Source: Delphinapterus leucas
Lineage: Eukaryota; Chordata; Mammalia; Artiodactyla; Monodontidae
Direction of reading: 5' to 3'
Assembly: GCF_002288925.2 (NCBI RefSeq)
Contig: NW_022098050.1
Coordinates: forward strand, 2,278,725-2,342,724
DNA: 64,000 nt
Program-made: the position numbers and the translations under genes
Shown: positions 1 through 12,291 of the stretch, one piece after another
Layout: each line of letters opens with the position of its first letter
Position numbering within the stretch: position 1 is the first letter of the stretch
The notes under the pieces: model-generated
Databases searched by the model: none
Told to the model about the DNA's origin: nothing
The model's input: the letters and a program-made list of their open reading frames with translations, nothing else

Positions 1-734
1 TGGTTACATCAGTTTTACTCTGCATTGAAAGTTCACCAAAGAATTAAAATTAATTATTTTAATATCTTTTGGGAAACTTCAATCCTAATTTATCTCCTAA
101 AATCACAGGAAAATTGGTAATGTTATAATTCATCCCAATTAAAAAAAACTTAAGACGTTCTCAGTCTCAGTAATCTTGGGCATATTTTAATAATCTCTTT
201 AACTTCAGTCTCTCTTATTTTCCTCACCATTGACCTCTTTATTTGGAAACCAAATCTAATGATCCCATCTCTTAATTTGTTCACATAATTAATTGTATTT
301 ACTTATTTATTCACATGTCTTTCCATTACTATACGACTTCTTGATGACTAACACTCCACGGTGGTGTCAAATATTAGCAGTTAATTGTCTGCTGAATTAA
401 TGAGCAAATGAATGCATGGAAGAATGCAAAGTAAACATTTATTAATATAGAGTAGGGGAAGAAAATCTAACCGGTGGTACCAAAGAAACCTTTGTGATTC
501 ATAAGAACTAGGTATTTAACCTCTTGAGAATTAGAAATTCTGAACATGAAGGTTGGGGCATATAGATAACTTACATGATGAAGTTATTTCTTTGAAATGG
601 CTGAAATGAATATGTTGAAATATGTCCACATTTAAAGTTTCAGTCTATAATTTTCTACACCCAAGAGCTATTATTAATGGAAATTAAGGTTTCTATTTAA
701 TTATTATTTTTAAAAGCAAGATTCCACTCCTGGA
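1..734. other. AT-rich stretch, nothing recognised
   Basis: No gene, repeat family or RNA signature was recognised. The sequence is AT-rich with short A and T runs and stops in all frames. It is probably single-copy intronic or intergenic DNA, or repeats too old to see by eye. Confidence 0.5.
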
Positions 735-1150
735 GAGGCTGAAATAGTCATTTCTTATTTCCCTCTCTCCCTCATCAACTAAGTCTTACTTGTCACTATA
801 ACCAGTTGTTTATATCTCTAAAATGTATCTAGAATCTCTATCAGCTTTTATTTCTAATATTTACCTCCATTATCTTTCTTATTTCTGTAGTACCTTACAC
901 ACTGCTCCTTGATTTCTCTTTTTAAAACCCATATCTGGTCATATGATTACTGATGCTCAATTTTCATGATTTCCCATTGCATACAGAATATAATCTTCTT
1001 GAAAAGGCATTCAAAATTGTACAACCTGTTCCACACATACATGTTCATCCTTTTCTCTGTCACTCCTCTTTGTAGCCTCTCCAATCTATGTAACCCATTA
1101 TAATCACCAGGCTTCATGAAGCCCAATTGTTGAATGGTATCAAGTTCATG
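735..1150 (+). mobile_element. L2 LINE fragment
   Basis: This T/C-rich stretch resembles the sense strand of the L2 3' region. It has the succession 'ctggtcatatgattactgatgctcaa', 'atttcccattgcatacag' and 'gaaaaggcattcaaaattgt', matching in degraded form the L2 wording about lists of 'ctgatcatgtcact', 'ggctccccattgcc' and 'aaggcccttcatgatctg'. Heavily diverged with no open frame. The family assignment rests on recalled consensus wording and is moderate. Confidence 0.5.
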
Positions 1151-1719
1151 GAAACATTTGACATTCAAAGAGTAAATAAAAGTATTTCAAAATAATTTCA
1201 TCTATCTCACAATGAAACACCAAGGTGGTAGGGGGAACTATTATTAGTTCACAGCTAACATCTTAAATATTCTTGCCCACCATTCGTGTCTCCTCAGGGT
1301 GCTATCTTGATTGGAAGGACAGTCTCTTATTCTCTTTTCCACAGCAACTCTTCCCACTCTCTGAAACTCTGCAGTAATTGCTTTATTTTTCTACTCTACC
1401 TGCCTCAACATTTTAGTTGTAAATAAATTTAGCCTGTTTTCTTTTGTATTTTATCTACTTCACTCATTACTCAGTTTTTTGTTTGGTTTGTTTTTTACAA
1501 TAAAGGAAAACTCATAAGCTGATGCTACAAGCAAAGCTCTTCTCTATCAAAGTCAGAAATGGGAGAAAGTTTGAAATACTCAATTTTAAATAACTTTTGT
1601 CCTCATTACAAGTCTACTTTATATCGCAGTTATTCAGCATATGCTACTGAGAAAGAGCCCCCCTTTCCTTTTTTTTTTCTTTTCCTTCTCCTCATTCAAA
1701 ATACAATGTTTTTTCAGTT
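1151..1719. other. Low-information stretch, nothing firm
   Basis: AT-rich DNA with two polyadenylation-like AATAAA words and a C/T run near 1661-1690. No family was recognised and no coding potential is apparent. Confidence 0.4.
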
Positions 1720-1960
1720 TAGATGCCCCAGCTCCTTAAGTCAGAATTGTCTATACCCTTCTCTATGCTGTCTCAGCTTTTTGCCTGTTCTTCTGGTGCA
1801 CTGTTTGCCTTGAACAATTATATCTTGGCTGTTTCCTCTCCTAGACTGTGAAATATGTGATGACTTGGACAGTGGTCTTATTCATGTTGTTATCCCCAGT
1901 ACTAAGTAAAGTTCCTCTTACAAAGGAGAGATTCCTATATGTGTTTGTCAAATTGATTTC
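1720..1960 (+). mobile_element. L2 LINE 3' end fragment
   Basis: The text around 1840-1920 (tagactgtgaaatatgtgat, then ttattcatgttgttatcccc and agtactaagtaaagttcct) follows the ancestral L2 tail, which reads 'agactgtgagctccttgag...tattcatctttgtatccccag...'. It is probably the tail of the same L2 seen at 735-1150, separated by insertions or decay. Confidence 0.5.
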
Positions 1961-2691
1961 ATTTGACGGACTATATTTCAGAGGTAGGTTTAAATAAATT
2001 CACAGGCAGTTATACTTTAGCCTATCAGTAGAAACTATGTAGAGAAAGTGTATGCGTCATTAATCACTTAAAAGCATTTATCACTGATTTCAGTATGAAA
2101 TCTAATCATATGGATGGCATGAGGCATACAAAATTATGATCAGTGTATTTGGCCAAAATAATTTTCTCTTCATATTTATAATTTTGTTGGAAGTAGTTGG
2201 ACCAACATTATAAAACCGTGTCTTTAATTTGATCAGCTTTACCCAGAGTGTACATTTTCTTTATAAATGTGGTTATAAATTGCTTACTTTTGAGTATACA
2301 TGATAAATATGTCTGCATGACTGATGTTACATCATTCTAAATTTTTAATGTCATGTACAGTGCCAAGACAAACAACACAATTGTTGAAATTAAACATATT
2401 TTGAAAATATTTACTAAATTTGTTTGAAGTTTTGAATCTAAGATTATGAACAAAATTAAAAATTAGTTTTTCAAAATAAAATATAATACAAACACTTGAG
2501 AGTTTTATCTAAAAATAAACCAGTTTTAAAATACTTTATTTTTGTTAACCTACTATAGGAATTCTAGCACCTGTATTATTACTGTACAATACTTAGGCAA
2601 GGGAAGATTAAAATGATATAAATATATTTTTAATATCTTGATTAATCACTATGGAAACTGTCTTTATTCATCATGTTCAGATATCTTTTTT
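1961..2691. other. AT-rich stretch, nothing recognised
   Basis: Very AT-rich with no recognised repeat or gene. Confidence 0.45.
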
Positions 2692-2743
2692 AAAATACCA
2701 ACTCCTAAAAAAAAAAATAAAATAAATAAAATACCAACTCCTA
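2692..2743 (+). repeat. A-rich insert flanked by 16-bp direct repeats
   Basis: A 16-base word, aaaataccaactccta, occurs at 2692-2707 and again, perfectly, at 2728-2743. The 20 bases between are only A with a few T (A-run then ATAAAATAAAT pattern). This is the architecture of an L1-driven insertion in which only a poly(A)-like tail was copied, flanked by its target-site duplication. Replication slippage is an alternative, but slippage does not readily explain an A-rich filler between perfect 16-mers. Confidence 0.6.
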
Positions 2744-5700
2744 GACAGCATGTAAAATTTCCAAATTTAATCAAATTTACTGATATTGTAAATATACGAA
2801 AAACAATTAAAGACTTTTTAGAACTCAGGGAAATGCTAGACACTTAAAATTTGGAGACAAACTATAGAAACAGTTTGGACAAGCTAAAATATAATTAAAT
2901 GTAGAATTTTATAGTAAGGAAAAAATAAAAGACTTTTTTCAAGTCTAAACTTATGAAATTCTGTACGAGCTTTTGTTCCTTAATATGAAGTAAAATTACT
3001 TTGCCAAACTTGCTAAAAGAAATAACACATGATTAAATCTTTGGACCTGCCAGCATGGGTAAAAATAAGGTGATGTATGGAAGGGTAAAAATAAGGTGAT
3101 GTGTGGAAAGGTAAAGTCGATTCTTTATAAGTAGGGAATACTTCAAAATATTCAGCTGATGAAACGGTGGTTGTTTATGGTCCTCGCCTTCTGAGGCTGT
3201 TTGATAATGTGTACATCTATTATTCTTTCTTGTCCTCAAATGGCCTGGGAGCTGTGGTTTATTCACTGCCCTTTCGGTTTCTTTCCCACCAGCATGCAGT
3301 AGCCCATTCTACTTTGAATTTCTTCACATCTCTTCTCTTCCTTGTTGCTGTGGTGTACTAACCTCCTGGTGGTAGCCTTCATTCCTCAAAGCTTTTGACA
3401 CTGTCTCAAGTTCTTTTTTCTATGTTATCTTTGTCATTTGGGCAACTACTTCAAAACAAATTTTCTAAAATGTTGCCCGTGTTTTCCCATCACAAGGACT
3501 TGCACCTGTCTGTGTAAACCCAAGTCAAATGGATTTATTTACTTGTCCAGGCCTACACCCTGGAAGCAGAATAATGACACAGAAAAACCATACAACCGTG
3601 AAGTGTAATGTCCCTGTAAATTGTAGTCACCACCTTCATCTGTGTCCTCCATACAGTCAGCCGCTGTAGGTTTCCTTGGCATTCTCCTGCTATTATTGGT
3701 ATTTCTCAATTAAATATATAGTGTATATTAACTATTACTGTTAAAATGAGTTTGATAGTGGTTATATATAAAAATTAACTATTTGTAATAGACAAGCATT
3801 ATATGAGGTTATTTTCACTTAGGATGAAATGTAAAAGAGTGGCTTATTTCAGAGTGTGTTCCATATTTTTATAATGGAGTTAAATATGTCAAGTCCTTAT
3901 ATTGTATACTTGAAATGTTTTAGTAGGGCAGCTCCTTTTTAATACGTACAGGTTTAATTTAGTCTCTGGAGAAAGGTAGTCCATGCTTTTAATTTTATTC
4001 GTTAATACAATATTTTTGTTACTAGAATATAATACTTAACAAACACAATAGGTAAACGTTTATTTACTACTGACTGAACTATTGAGCAATAATTCTGAAA
4101 GTGCTTTACCAGCTATAAAACACTGTGCCAAACTATAAAGTGCTTTTACTAATCAATTTGGAAATCATAGCACCTGGTCTAATGAGCATGCTTGTTTTAA
4201 ACTGAACAGATGCAGGGTGTGATGGTATACCACATTAAAGTTATGAGTGAATGGATTTCCTTGCAATTACACGTCACGTAGTGAAGGTAGTTAAGCTATA
4301 TCTACTTCTGCCAGTGAAGGAACTGTATAATTTCATGTATTTTAAATATCATTTATAAACTAGCCTTCAGAAAATGGATATGACACCATAGTGCCTTTTG
4401 TTGGTAGTATTGTGTGGTTGTTTTTCAGTTGTCATTTCAAAATTGAAGCTAAACTCTATATCAGAAAAATAAAAAGAAAGTTAATCAAATTTATCTGTGC
4501 ACAAAGCTTTAGCATTATGGATTCACATATAGCCAAGTACTAGAACTTTTTCCGTTTCAAAAATTGAGCCGTTTTGAAGTTTAGATATTTAATAGCAGAA
4601 ATTCTGAATATGAGGGATATGTGATATAAGGAAAAATTATTTCCATTCCGTAGTCTGTGTTGTGTATGTTTTTTGTATGTAATTCATATTGAATTAATAT
4701 GTTTTCAGACATGAGAATGTTATTGTACTAGAGTTAGTTGAAGGCAGTGATATGGAACTGCATTTCAATTGTAGAAGGAAACTTCAATTTACCTGATTGG
4801 TTATAGGTAATTCGAATATTTTTTACTATAACAGTACAAGTGCAAAGTCAAGCACAGGTATATTCTCCTAGAAAATTAAATACTTCTTGAATGGCGTTAT
4901 GAAGTGACACGGAATAGCTATGCCTGCATTCTGTTTTCCTGCAAAGGCCTTGTTTCCAAGTTGGATAATTTTTCTTAACACTGAAGAGTGTCATAATGAA
5001 ATTTCTTCTGGAAAAATTATGTGCAATGATAAACATAAATCAGTTAAAGAATACTACAAGGTAGTATATAATTAAACAGTGATGTCTCAGACCAGGTAAA
5101 TGGTTGCCTCAATGATCCAGTTATGAGATGGTGAGATTCTAGAGGATAGATATTGCAAAGGAAATCAAAAACAAAATATGTAGGGACATTTTCTGAAAGT
5201 AATAATTAGCAGTACTCCGAGGTGTGCTTAATGTGAAGAAGTAGTAAAAGCAATAAAATTTCAAACAATAAAAATTCATACTGATTTGATAGTATGTTGC
5301 ATAAATTCTCTTTACAACCCTATTATGTTTTTCCTTTTATCAATTACATTTAGGATTTTTACCATATTTTTGTTTTATTTGTATGAGCTTCCCCTTAACT
5401 TTTACCTTCATTTTTATCCTCTTAACTATGATTCCTTTGACCCCAGATTCTTTTGTCATGTCCATGCATTTTAGTATTTCATGAATGGCATCAGGATGTT
5501 TTCTAAAATTCTCTCTGGTTTCTGTGGAAAGAATTCCAAAGACCTGTTCGCTTTCTAAGCTTCAGGATTAGTGTGTTGATACCGATTAGGAAAATTTCTA
5601 TAGGCAACTTCTTATACTGCTCCCTGAACCTTAAATACGAAGACCCAGCATTTAGGCCCAGCATTTGGTAACAGCTTGTGTGGTTGGACCTTCTTCTCTT

Positions 5701-5879
5701 CTTTGTCTTCATGAGTGGAGCTTCATGTACACAATCTAAACCCGTTTCTAGTGCCTAGTCAGCCTTTACCCAGTGCTGCTTTTTGGATGCATGTGAAGTT
5801 TTCTCCAAATAAAACTACCATATCATCTAACTGTAGTAGAAAGTCAGAAGCATTCTGTACTTAGACATTTTACCTTAAC
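2744..5879. other. Long AT-rich single-copy stretch
   Basis: No gene or recognisable transposable element in about 3.1 kb apart from the short tandem duplication at 3058-3109. Open frames here are 60-80 codons at most, overlap on opposite strands and lack domain-like composition. Confidence 0.5.
3058..3109. repeat. 26-bp tandem duplication
   Basis: Two adjacent copies of a 26-base unit beginning ggtaaaaataaggtgatgt, at 3058-3083 and 3084-3109, differ at only two positions. A third partial unit (ggtaaag) follows. It is a simple local duplication. Confidence 0.85.
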
Positions 5880-6130
5880 CTTTTATTACGGAAATTTTGA
5901 AATATATACAAAATAGAGAATAATCAATGAAGGCTCATATACCCATAAGCAAATCTCAGTAAGTATAAGCATTTTCCCAATCTTTGTACTTTCTGTACAG
6001 GCTTTATACATGGAAGTATTGATCCCCAGTATGCCCTGTTCTAGATTCTCCTCTCTACACCCACTTACACTGCTTTTCTGGAAATACCTACCTATCTGTG
6101 CATGCAATATGATCAACCGTCCACTTGTTT
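5880..6130 (-). mobile_element. Old L1M 3' UTR-like fragment
   Basis: The run 'ttgaaatatatacaaaatagagaataatcaatgaa' with 'tatacccataagcaaatctcag' follows, in decayed form, the 3' UTR of old mammalian L1M elements ('aaacatatacaaaagtagag...aatga...tgtacccatcacccag'). Strand and exact ends are uncertain. Confidence 0.35.
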
Positions 6131-6274
6131 TTCCCCCAACTATATTTTGATCTGTGAGTTAGAATATTAGAATCAATGTAGGAAGACACAAGGTAATATG
6201 GAAAGGCCAAAGGAAGAAAAGGGAAAAAAAAAAGCTAAGACAGACTTTGGTAGTTCTAGTGAACCAGGGAAGTA

Positions 6275-7097
6275 CAGCAATCCCCCTCTTACCTGTGGTT
6301 TCACCTTTCACGGTTTCAGTTACTCACGGTCAACTGTGGCCTGAAAATATTAAATGGAAAGTTCCAGTAATAAATAATTCATAATTTTAAAATTGTGTGC
6401 TATTCTCAGTAGGGTGATGAAATCTCATGCTGTCCCTCTCCATCCTGCCAAGGACATCAGTCTTGCCTTTGTCCAGTGTATCCTGCCCAGTAGTCACTTA
6501 AAGGCACTGTCTGGGTTATCAGATGGACTGTCATAGTATCACAGTGCTTGTGTTCAAGTATCCCTTCTTTTACTTAATAATAGGCCCAAAGAGGAAGAAC
6601 AGTGATGCGGGCAAATCGGATATGCCAAAGAGAAGTCATAAAGTGAAAGTTCTGGACTTAATAAGGCAAATAAAAAAAATCATATGCTGAGGTTGCTAAG
6701 ATCCACAGATGGAATGAATCTTCTATCTGTGAAATTGTGAAGAAGGAAAAAGAAATGCATTCTAGTTTTGCTGTCATCCTCATACTGCAAAAGTTATGGC
6801 CATAGTGCATAATAACTGCTTAGTTAAGATGGAAAAGGCATTAAATTTGTACAATGAGATATCTTGAGAGAGCAAGGGAGACCACATTCATATAACTTTG
6901 ATTATATTGTTATAATTATTCTATTTTACTATTAGTTATTGTTGATAATCTCTTACTGTGTCTAATTTATAAATTAAGCTTTATTGTAAGTATGTATAGG
7001 AAAAAATAGTATGTATAAGGTTCAGTACTGTCCATGGTTTCAGGCATCCACTGGCAGTCTTGGAACATATCCTCCTTGGATAAGCAGGGACCTACTG
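6275..7097 (+). mobile_element. Tigger1-like DNA transposon, internally deleted
   Basis: The element starts cagcaatccccctcttacct and ends with the matching inverted terminus ggataagcagggacctactg. It is flanked by TA on both sides (6273-6274 and 7098-7099), the target duplication of Tc1/mariner-pogo elements. Near 6582-6660 lies the start of the Tigger transposase frame, reading roughly PKRKNSDAGKSDMPKRSHK and KVKVLDLIR, which is the N-terminal pogo/CENP-B-type helix-turn-helix region. The initiator codon is mutated to AGG and the frame breaks after the DNA-binding part. From about 6900 the sequence runs straight into the 3' terminal region, so the catalytic DDE core is missing. A non-autonomous, extinct copy about 823 bp long. 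Tigger family identity is firm; the exact subfamily number is from memory. Confidence 0.88.
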
Positions 7098-7099
7098 TA

Positions 7100-7564
7100 A
7101 ATGCTGGATTTGTAGTTATTGTAGTGCTGTATAACAGAGTAATAGAGCTTACATTCTTGACAATATCCTGGTAGTTCCTGTCCAGACAGCATGAACTATG
7201 CATAGTCCAGAATTGTATGCGTTCAATTTAACCTAGTAAAGACCTTAGACGATGAAATTTCCCCCCAAATTTGGCATTTGTCCCTATTGGATTTTTTAAA
7301 ATGCAATGATTTTTAAAAATGTATATTTAAGTAGATTGTTGGGGGTAGGATTTCAGGCATTGGTAATTTTTTACTATGTAAACGCCAAAGTTACTATATA
7401 GGCCTATTTCCCTGTAATGTTGGAACTACTGCCACAGTCTGGCTTCCTACAGCCTGCCCTGCTGATCCTTGAGATCCACTCATAGAAAGATGAGTGAATG
7501 GGGAAGACATATACTCAGCCAGCTCCATGGAGAATCATTACTCCACACCGAGGAATAGGGCAGA
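7100..7564. other. Unassigned stretch between Tigger and L1
   Basis: No gene or repeat identified. The part near 7430-7550 is richer in GC than its surroundings but has no open frame of note. Confidence 0.4.
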
Positions 7565-9800
7565 AAATAAAAAGACATATTTAATCATTTTTGAAAGATA
7601 TTTTTACTGGATATAAGGTTCTTGGTTGATGCTTTCTTTTTTCAGCACTTTAAATGTTTTCCCAATGCCTTCTGGCCTATGTGGTTTCTGTTGAGCTGTG
7701 AACTTTTGATGTATTGGAGTTCCTTCGTAAGTGATGAGTCATCTTCCTCTTGCTAGTTTCAAATTTTCTCTTTGTCTTTTAGCATTTTTACTATAATGTG
7801 TTTGGGTGTGGATCTCTGTATTTTTCATGCTTGGAGTTTGTTGAGCTTCTTGGATGTGTACATTGATTTTTGAAATCAAATTTGGGCAGTTTCAGCTACT
7901 GTTTCCTCAAATATTTTTTCTTCTCCTTTATTTCTCTCTTTCCTTTACTTCTGATACTTCCACTACATGTATGTTGTGTGCTTAATGGTGTCCCAACTTT
8001 CTCTGAGGCTTTGTTAATTTTTCTTCATTTGTTTTTCTCTCTGTTCTTCTGATTGCATATTCTCTGTTGATCTACTTAAAGTTTATTGATTCTTTCTTCT
8101 GCCAGTTCAAACCTACTATTGATTCACGCTAGCAAATTTTTAATTTCATTTATTGTAATTTTTAACTCCAGAATTTTCATTTGGTTGTTTATACTAATTT
8201 CTTTGTCCTTATTGATATCTTTAATTGATGCAACATTGTCCTCATAGCTTCCTCTACTTTTTTAAACATATTTTCCTTTATTGTTTTGAACATATTTATA
8301 ATGGCTGCTTGTAGTACTTTGTTAAATTTGTCATCTATTCCTTTATACAGACACTTTCCGTTGCCTGCTTTGTTTCCTTTATATGGAACACACTTTTCTG
8401 TTTTTCTGCATGTCTCATAATTTTCTCATTGAAAATTGGACATTTTTGATAATATAGCAACTCTGAATAGTGACATTCCACCCCCCCACACACACATACA
8501 CACTCTGGGGATCCTTGTTGTTGTTTCATTGTTTATTTGTTTTGTGATTGGCTGAACTGTTTTAATGAAGTGTATTTCCCCCACAGTATGAAGCCTCTGA
8601 TGCCACTTCTCAGGGGTGCAGCTTTAGTCATGCACATAGCCACACTGGGTTGATAGAAGTTTTAGGAAGGCTCTCTGACTTTCTCTTTCTCTGCTCTTTC
8701 CATTAGGCTGTTTGCCTTTGCTGGTGTTAGGCCCAGTTGTTTTGGCTTCATTAATTGTCTGCTGATTGCTCTATTGTTTTGGAGGATACCTGGGGGTGTA
8801 AATCACTCCACAGTCTGATTCCATTAAACTCATTCTCCTTTGCAAGGCAGTTTTTGAGGCACATCTTTGAATTATTCCTGACCTCAGAAGGGCTTTTAGC
8901 TGTCTCTTTCCTTGATTCTCTCTGGTAAACTAGCTATCCTATGGTTTATCTTGTTGCTCCTACTTGCTTACCACCAAACTCTCCATTGTTTTGAAGAGTA
9001 CCCTTAGGCTTGAACTCCCCCATACTCTCAGATAAAGTCTGTTTCTGTGGAGAATGCTGGGTCTCTCTTATTGATTGAATCTTTCCTTGTGCAAAATCTC
9101 TGAGTCTTTGCTTCCAAGCTGGGGACAGGGGAAGTAGGACAGGATTCTCTTGGACTGGCACACTTGCTTTATGAGTAGGTGCTGGATAGGATCTAGAGCC
9201 TCTGTCGTCTTAGCTTACCTCTGCCCTGTGAATGAGATGTGGTGAGGATGATCAGGCCTCAACTCCAGTATTCTTAGCATATCACACCTGGAGTAGGGCC
9301 TCTGCCTGTGAGTGGGGGCTGAGTAGAGGAAGAGAACCCCGTTTTTTCAGTTGCATTCATCAGGAATTTAGCCACTGCAACATGGAACTGCAGCGGATGA
9401 GAAATGCTGGTGTCCTGCCCATCTTGGGAAGATACCATAGCCCTTGGCTCGGATCTGTGGAGAGAGGGAGCCCTACATTTTTGGCAACACCTGCCCAGAT
9501 TTGAGCTTCCATCATCTTGCTGAGATGTGGAAGGTGGAGGGAAGGAGGGAGCAGGTGATAACTCAAGTGCCACACACTGTCCCTGTCCTTATTGAGATTT
9601 AGTAGAGTTTCTTGAATAAGTGTTCTTTTATTTGCTGTATTATATTCCCTTAGGATAATTTGCTGTATGCCCTTAGGAAAATTTAAATAGTTGGTTTTTG
9701 TGTGCATTTTAATAATTTTTTACTAGTTCTGGTTGTTTCCTGGGGAGTGAGACTATGCAACTCCTCATACTGCCATTCCAGAAGTAGAAGTCTTCCATGG
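7565..9800 (-). mobile_element. Old L1 (L1M type), ORF1 region and 5' UTR
   Basis: Read on the minus strand this is the first part of an old L1. The + strand from 7590 to 8460 carries the antisense of the ORF1 region: phrases such as gatataaggttcttggttga, tgccttctggcctatgtgg, ttgagcttcttggatgtgta and gatggtgtcccaac-like words are the antisense wording seen in L1M ORF1. From about 8460 to 9800 the GC rises and the text matches the CT-rich L1M 5' UTR, ending near 9770 in 'ctgccattccagaagtagaa'-type sequence, the beginning of such elements. All frames are broken. The ORF2 half is absent, so this is a 3'-truncated or interrupted copy. Ends are approximate. Confidence 0.68.
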
Positions 9801-10224
9801 TGTATTTTAAAGGCCTTCTAGGCTCCTTGTTGCTTAAATATTTAAAACACTTAAGTGTTAAATATTTCTTTGTATGTTTGATGCAACTAGTAAGAAAAGT
9901 AAAGCAAGATTTCCCAAACATTCGTGACTCAGATTAAGAAATAGTACACACTCGAAACAAAGTATTAATGTCTTGGTGAAATGAGGCAGATGTTAGCTTC
10001 TCAATCACAATTGGATGTGGGCTTTGTTGTTTAAGTGAAAGAAAATATTTCTCATTGTTAAGCTAGAACTTTTTCATTATTGAATGTTCCACCATACAGC
10101 TTATTTCATACCATTTAAGAGCCTAGCTAGAATTTAAGATGAATGCAAATAACAGTGTTTATAATGCAGATTGTAGGGTGGGAGGGACAACAATTTATAT
10201 AATTTTCTCGCCCTCATCAACTCT
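9801..10224. other. Nothing recognised
   Basis: AT-rich sequence without recognised elements. Confidence 0.4.
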
Positions 10225-10440
10225 TACTCTTGGAGCATAGCATAGTGTTGGAAGCAGACTGCTTAGGTTTGAATCCTGGTTTCACCACTATGTGCTGTAG
10301 ACTTTGAAATAGTTACCCCAAACTTTAGTTTCCCATTTAAAGAATTGAAGTGATAACAGAACATACTTTAGGGTTGTTATGAGGATTATAGGCATTGATC
10401 ATTCATATAAAGTAGTAAGCAATCCCTAATGTTTAATAAT
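10225..10440 (+). mobile_element. MIR SINE
   Basis: Shows the MIR order on the plus strand: a tRNA-derived part near 10255-10300 (agactgcttaggtttgaatcctggtttcacc), a 'tagtttcccatttaaagaat' core corresponding to 'cagtttcctcatctgtaaaat', then 'tagggttgttatgaggatta'. It is old and lies alone in AT-rich DNA. Confidence 0.75.
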
Positions 10441-10924
10441 AATACATATATGTATTAATAATCCCTAATGTATAAATAATAAGCTTAACATGGTAATACA
10501 AGTAAGAAATCGTAAGTTCATTAGTGAAATATCCTCTTAGCAACTTGACATAATCAATAAAAATTGAAGCCTACAAACCTTATTATTTAATGAAGTATAG
10601 ATTTGAGTAATAGAGAAGAATCTTCTAACTTGTTCTTATAATCTCTGGTTTCATTTTACTGGATTTTCTTAAACATCATATATTTGTTAATACCTTCTCT
10701 GTGAGAATACATAATACTTTTTATTAAATATTAGCCTAGTCCCCATAAAATTGTTTTATCAATGTTGATAAACTAAACAATGAAACTATTGGTGACAGAT
10801 GTTTTTATATCCTTCACTCCTTTCAGTCACATAATTTTTTAAGAACTCAAATTGTTTTGTGTACACTCACCATGTAGTACCTGAAATGAGACGAATCTTT
10901 ATGCGAGGCTTTCTTCCACCTGCT
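10441..10924. other. Nothing recognised
   Basis: AT-rich sequence with no recognised gene or element. Confidence 0.4.
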
Positions 10925-11520
10925 GTTCATTTAGTAGTTTTTACCCAATCTCCTTCTATTGTGCCAGGTACTCTGCTAGGCATTTGGAAAGCAGAAATGA
11001 TTTCTTCAGCTGAAAGAGGGAGATGGCCATGAAAGCAAACCACTAGGATAAATTTTGATAGGTACTATTGGAGCCATACCTCCAAAGTGTTGTAGAAACA
11101 CAAAAAACAAAGACTCCCTAGAAAAGCTTCAAAGAGGACAGGAAAGGTCATTCATCTGAGGTTGTTTATAGAAGCCAATGAAGAATCTTCCTGGTATGGT
11201 GAGATGCAAGAAAGTCATTTCTGGCACAGGGAACAACAGATATGAAAGCATGAAATAATTGAAGTGTTGTGTTGTTCAAAAGATGCTGAAAAGTTCAGGT
11301 ATTTGGAGAATCCAGTGAATGGGATAGGAAGGATAATAAGATGGGACAGCAGGGGCAAGTCAAAGCCAGGTTGTAAAGAACTTTCATGCTGTTTCAAAGA
11401 GTTTGGGCTTCATCCTATAGGCAAAGGGAAGCCAGGGAGAATTTTAACCAGAAGGAATGACATGGTCAGTTAGGTCTTCAGAACACTAACTCTGCCTGCA
11501 TTGTGAATGATTGAAGGGCA
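10925..11520 (-). mobile_element. L2 LINE 3' region
   Basis: Antisense L2 wording runs through this stretch: 'gtgccaggtactctgctagg' near 10961, 'ggcacagggaacaacagatatg' near 11222, 'gtaaagaactttcatgctg' and 'gggcttcatcctataggcaaagggaagcca' near 11370-11435, then 'gaatgacatggtcag' near 11455. That order is the reverse complement of the L2 3' end. The copy is diverged and has no open frame of value. Confidence 0.75.
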
Positions 11521-12248
11521 TAGTGCTTACATTTCTATTGTAATGGTCTAGGTCAGGGCAGGTCAGAGCTGGATAAAAATAGCTAGATCCAAGACAGCTT
11601 TTCTGTTCTGTGCAATAGAGTGTTTCCTTCCTAACCCCCTCCTCTTCCCCAGAAAATGCATTTAGTCTTGTTTTATAAAACTGTTAAAAGTGTTAAGATA
11701 CAACCACCCAGTTTTCTTTGCTTAGCCAGCTCAGGTGAATCACTTTGATGATGTCCATGTTGTAAGGGAAGCATACTCTAATTTGGGAAATATATATCAG
11801 ATGCCTTTGAAATTGTGCATTTTAGTGCAATGAAGAAATTGAAGTACATAGTGAAATGTTTCGAAATGTTGTTACTAATGATATTATCTACTACCTACAT
11901 AATGTAATGTACATTTAGCAGAAATAAAGTTAATTTTATGTTTCTTCTGCCCTAATGATGAGAGAAAAATGTTAAGTATTTGGGAACTTAATCTGATGTG
12001 TAGGTTGTTTTAAAGTGAGCTCTTTTCTTCCAAACGAGGAAATTAAATGAGAAAAATATATTGATGTATACATATGGTAATCACTTGTTTGGTTGGTAGT
12101 TGAGATTTATATATGACTTTTATAAATGATTTCCAGTGGCTATTCCTAATTCATTCTTTTGCTGTCTTCAGCTACAGATTGTTGCAAAGGTCACTAAATG
12201 GCACACTGAACATGTTCACCCACCATGCCCTTCTTTAGGTTTTTCATA

Positions 12249-12253
<5 letters not shown>
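11521..12253. other. Nothing recognised
   Basis: No gene or repeat family identified; AT-rich throughout. Confidence 0.4.

Positions 12254-12288
<35 letters not shown>
12254..12288. repeat. (AC)n microsatellite
   Basis: About 17 uninterrupted AC dinucleotides. The perfect repeat makes length polymorphism likely. Overlapping short frames that include a TH or CV dipeptide run are artefacts of it. Confidence 0.98.
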
Positions 12289-12291
<3 letters not shown>

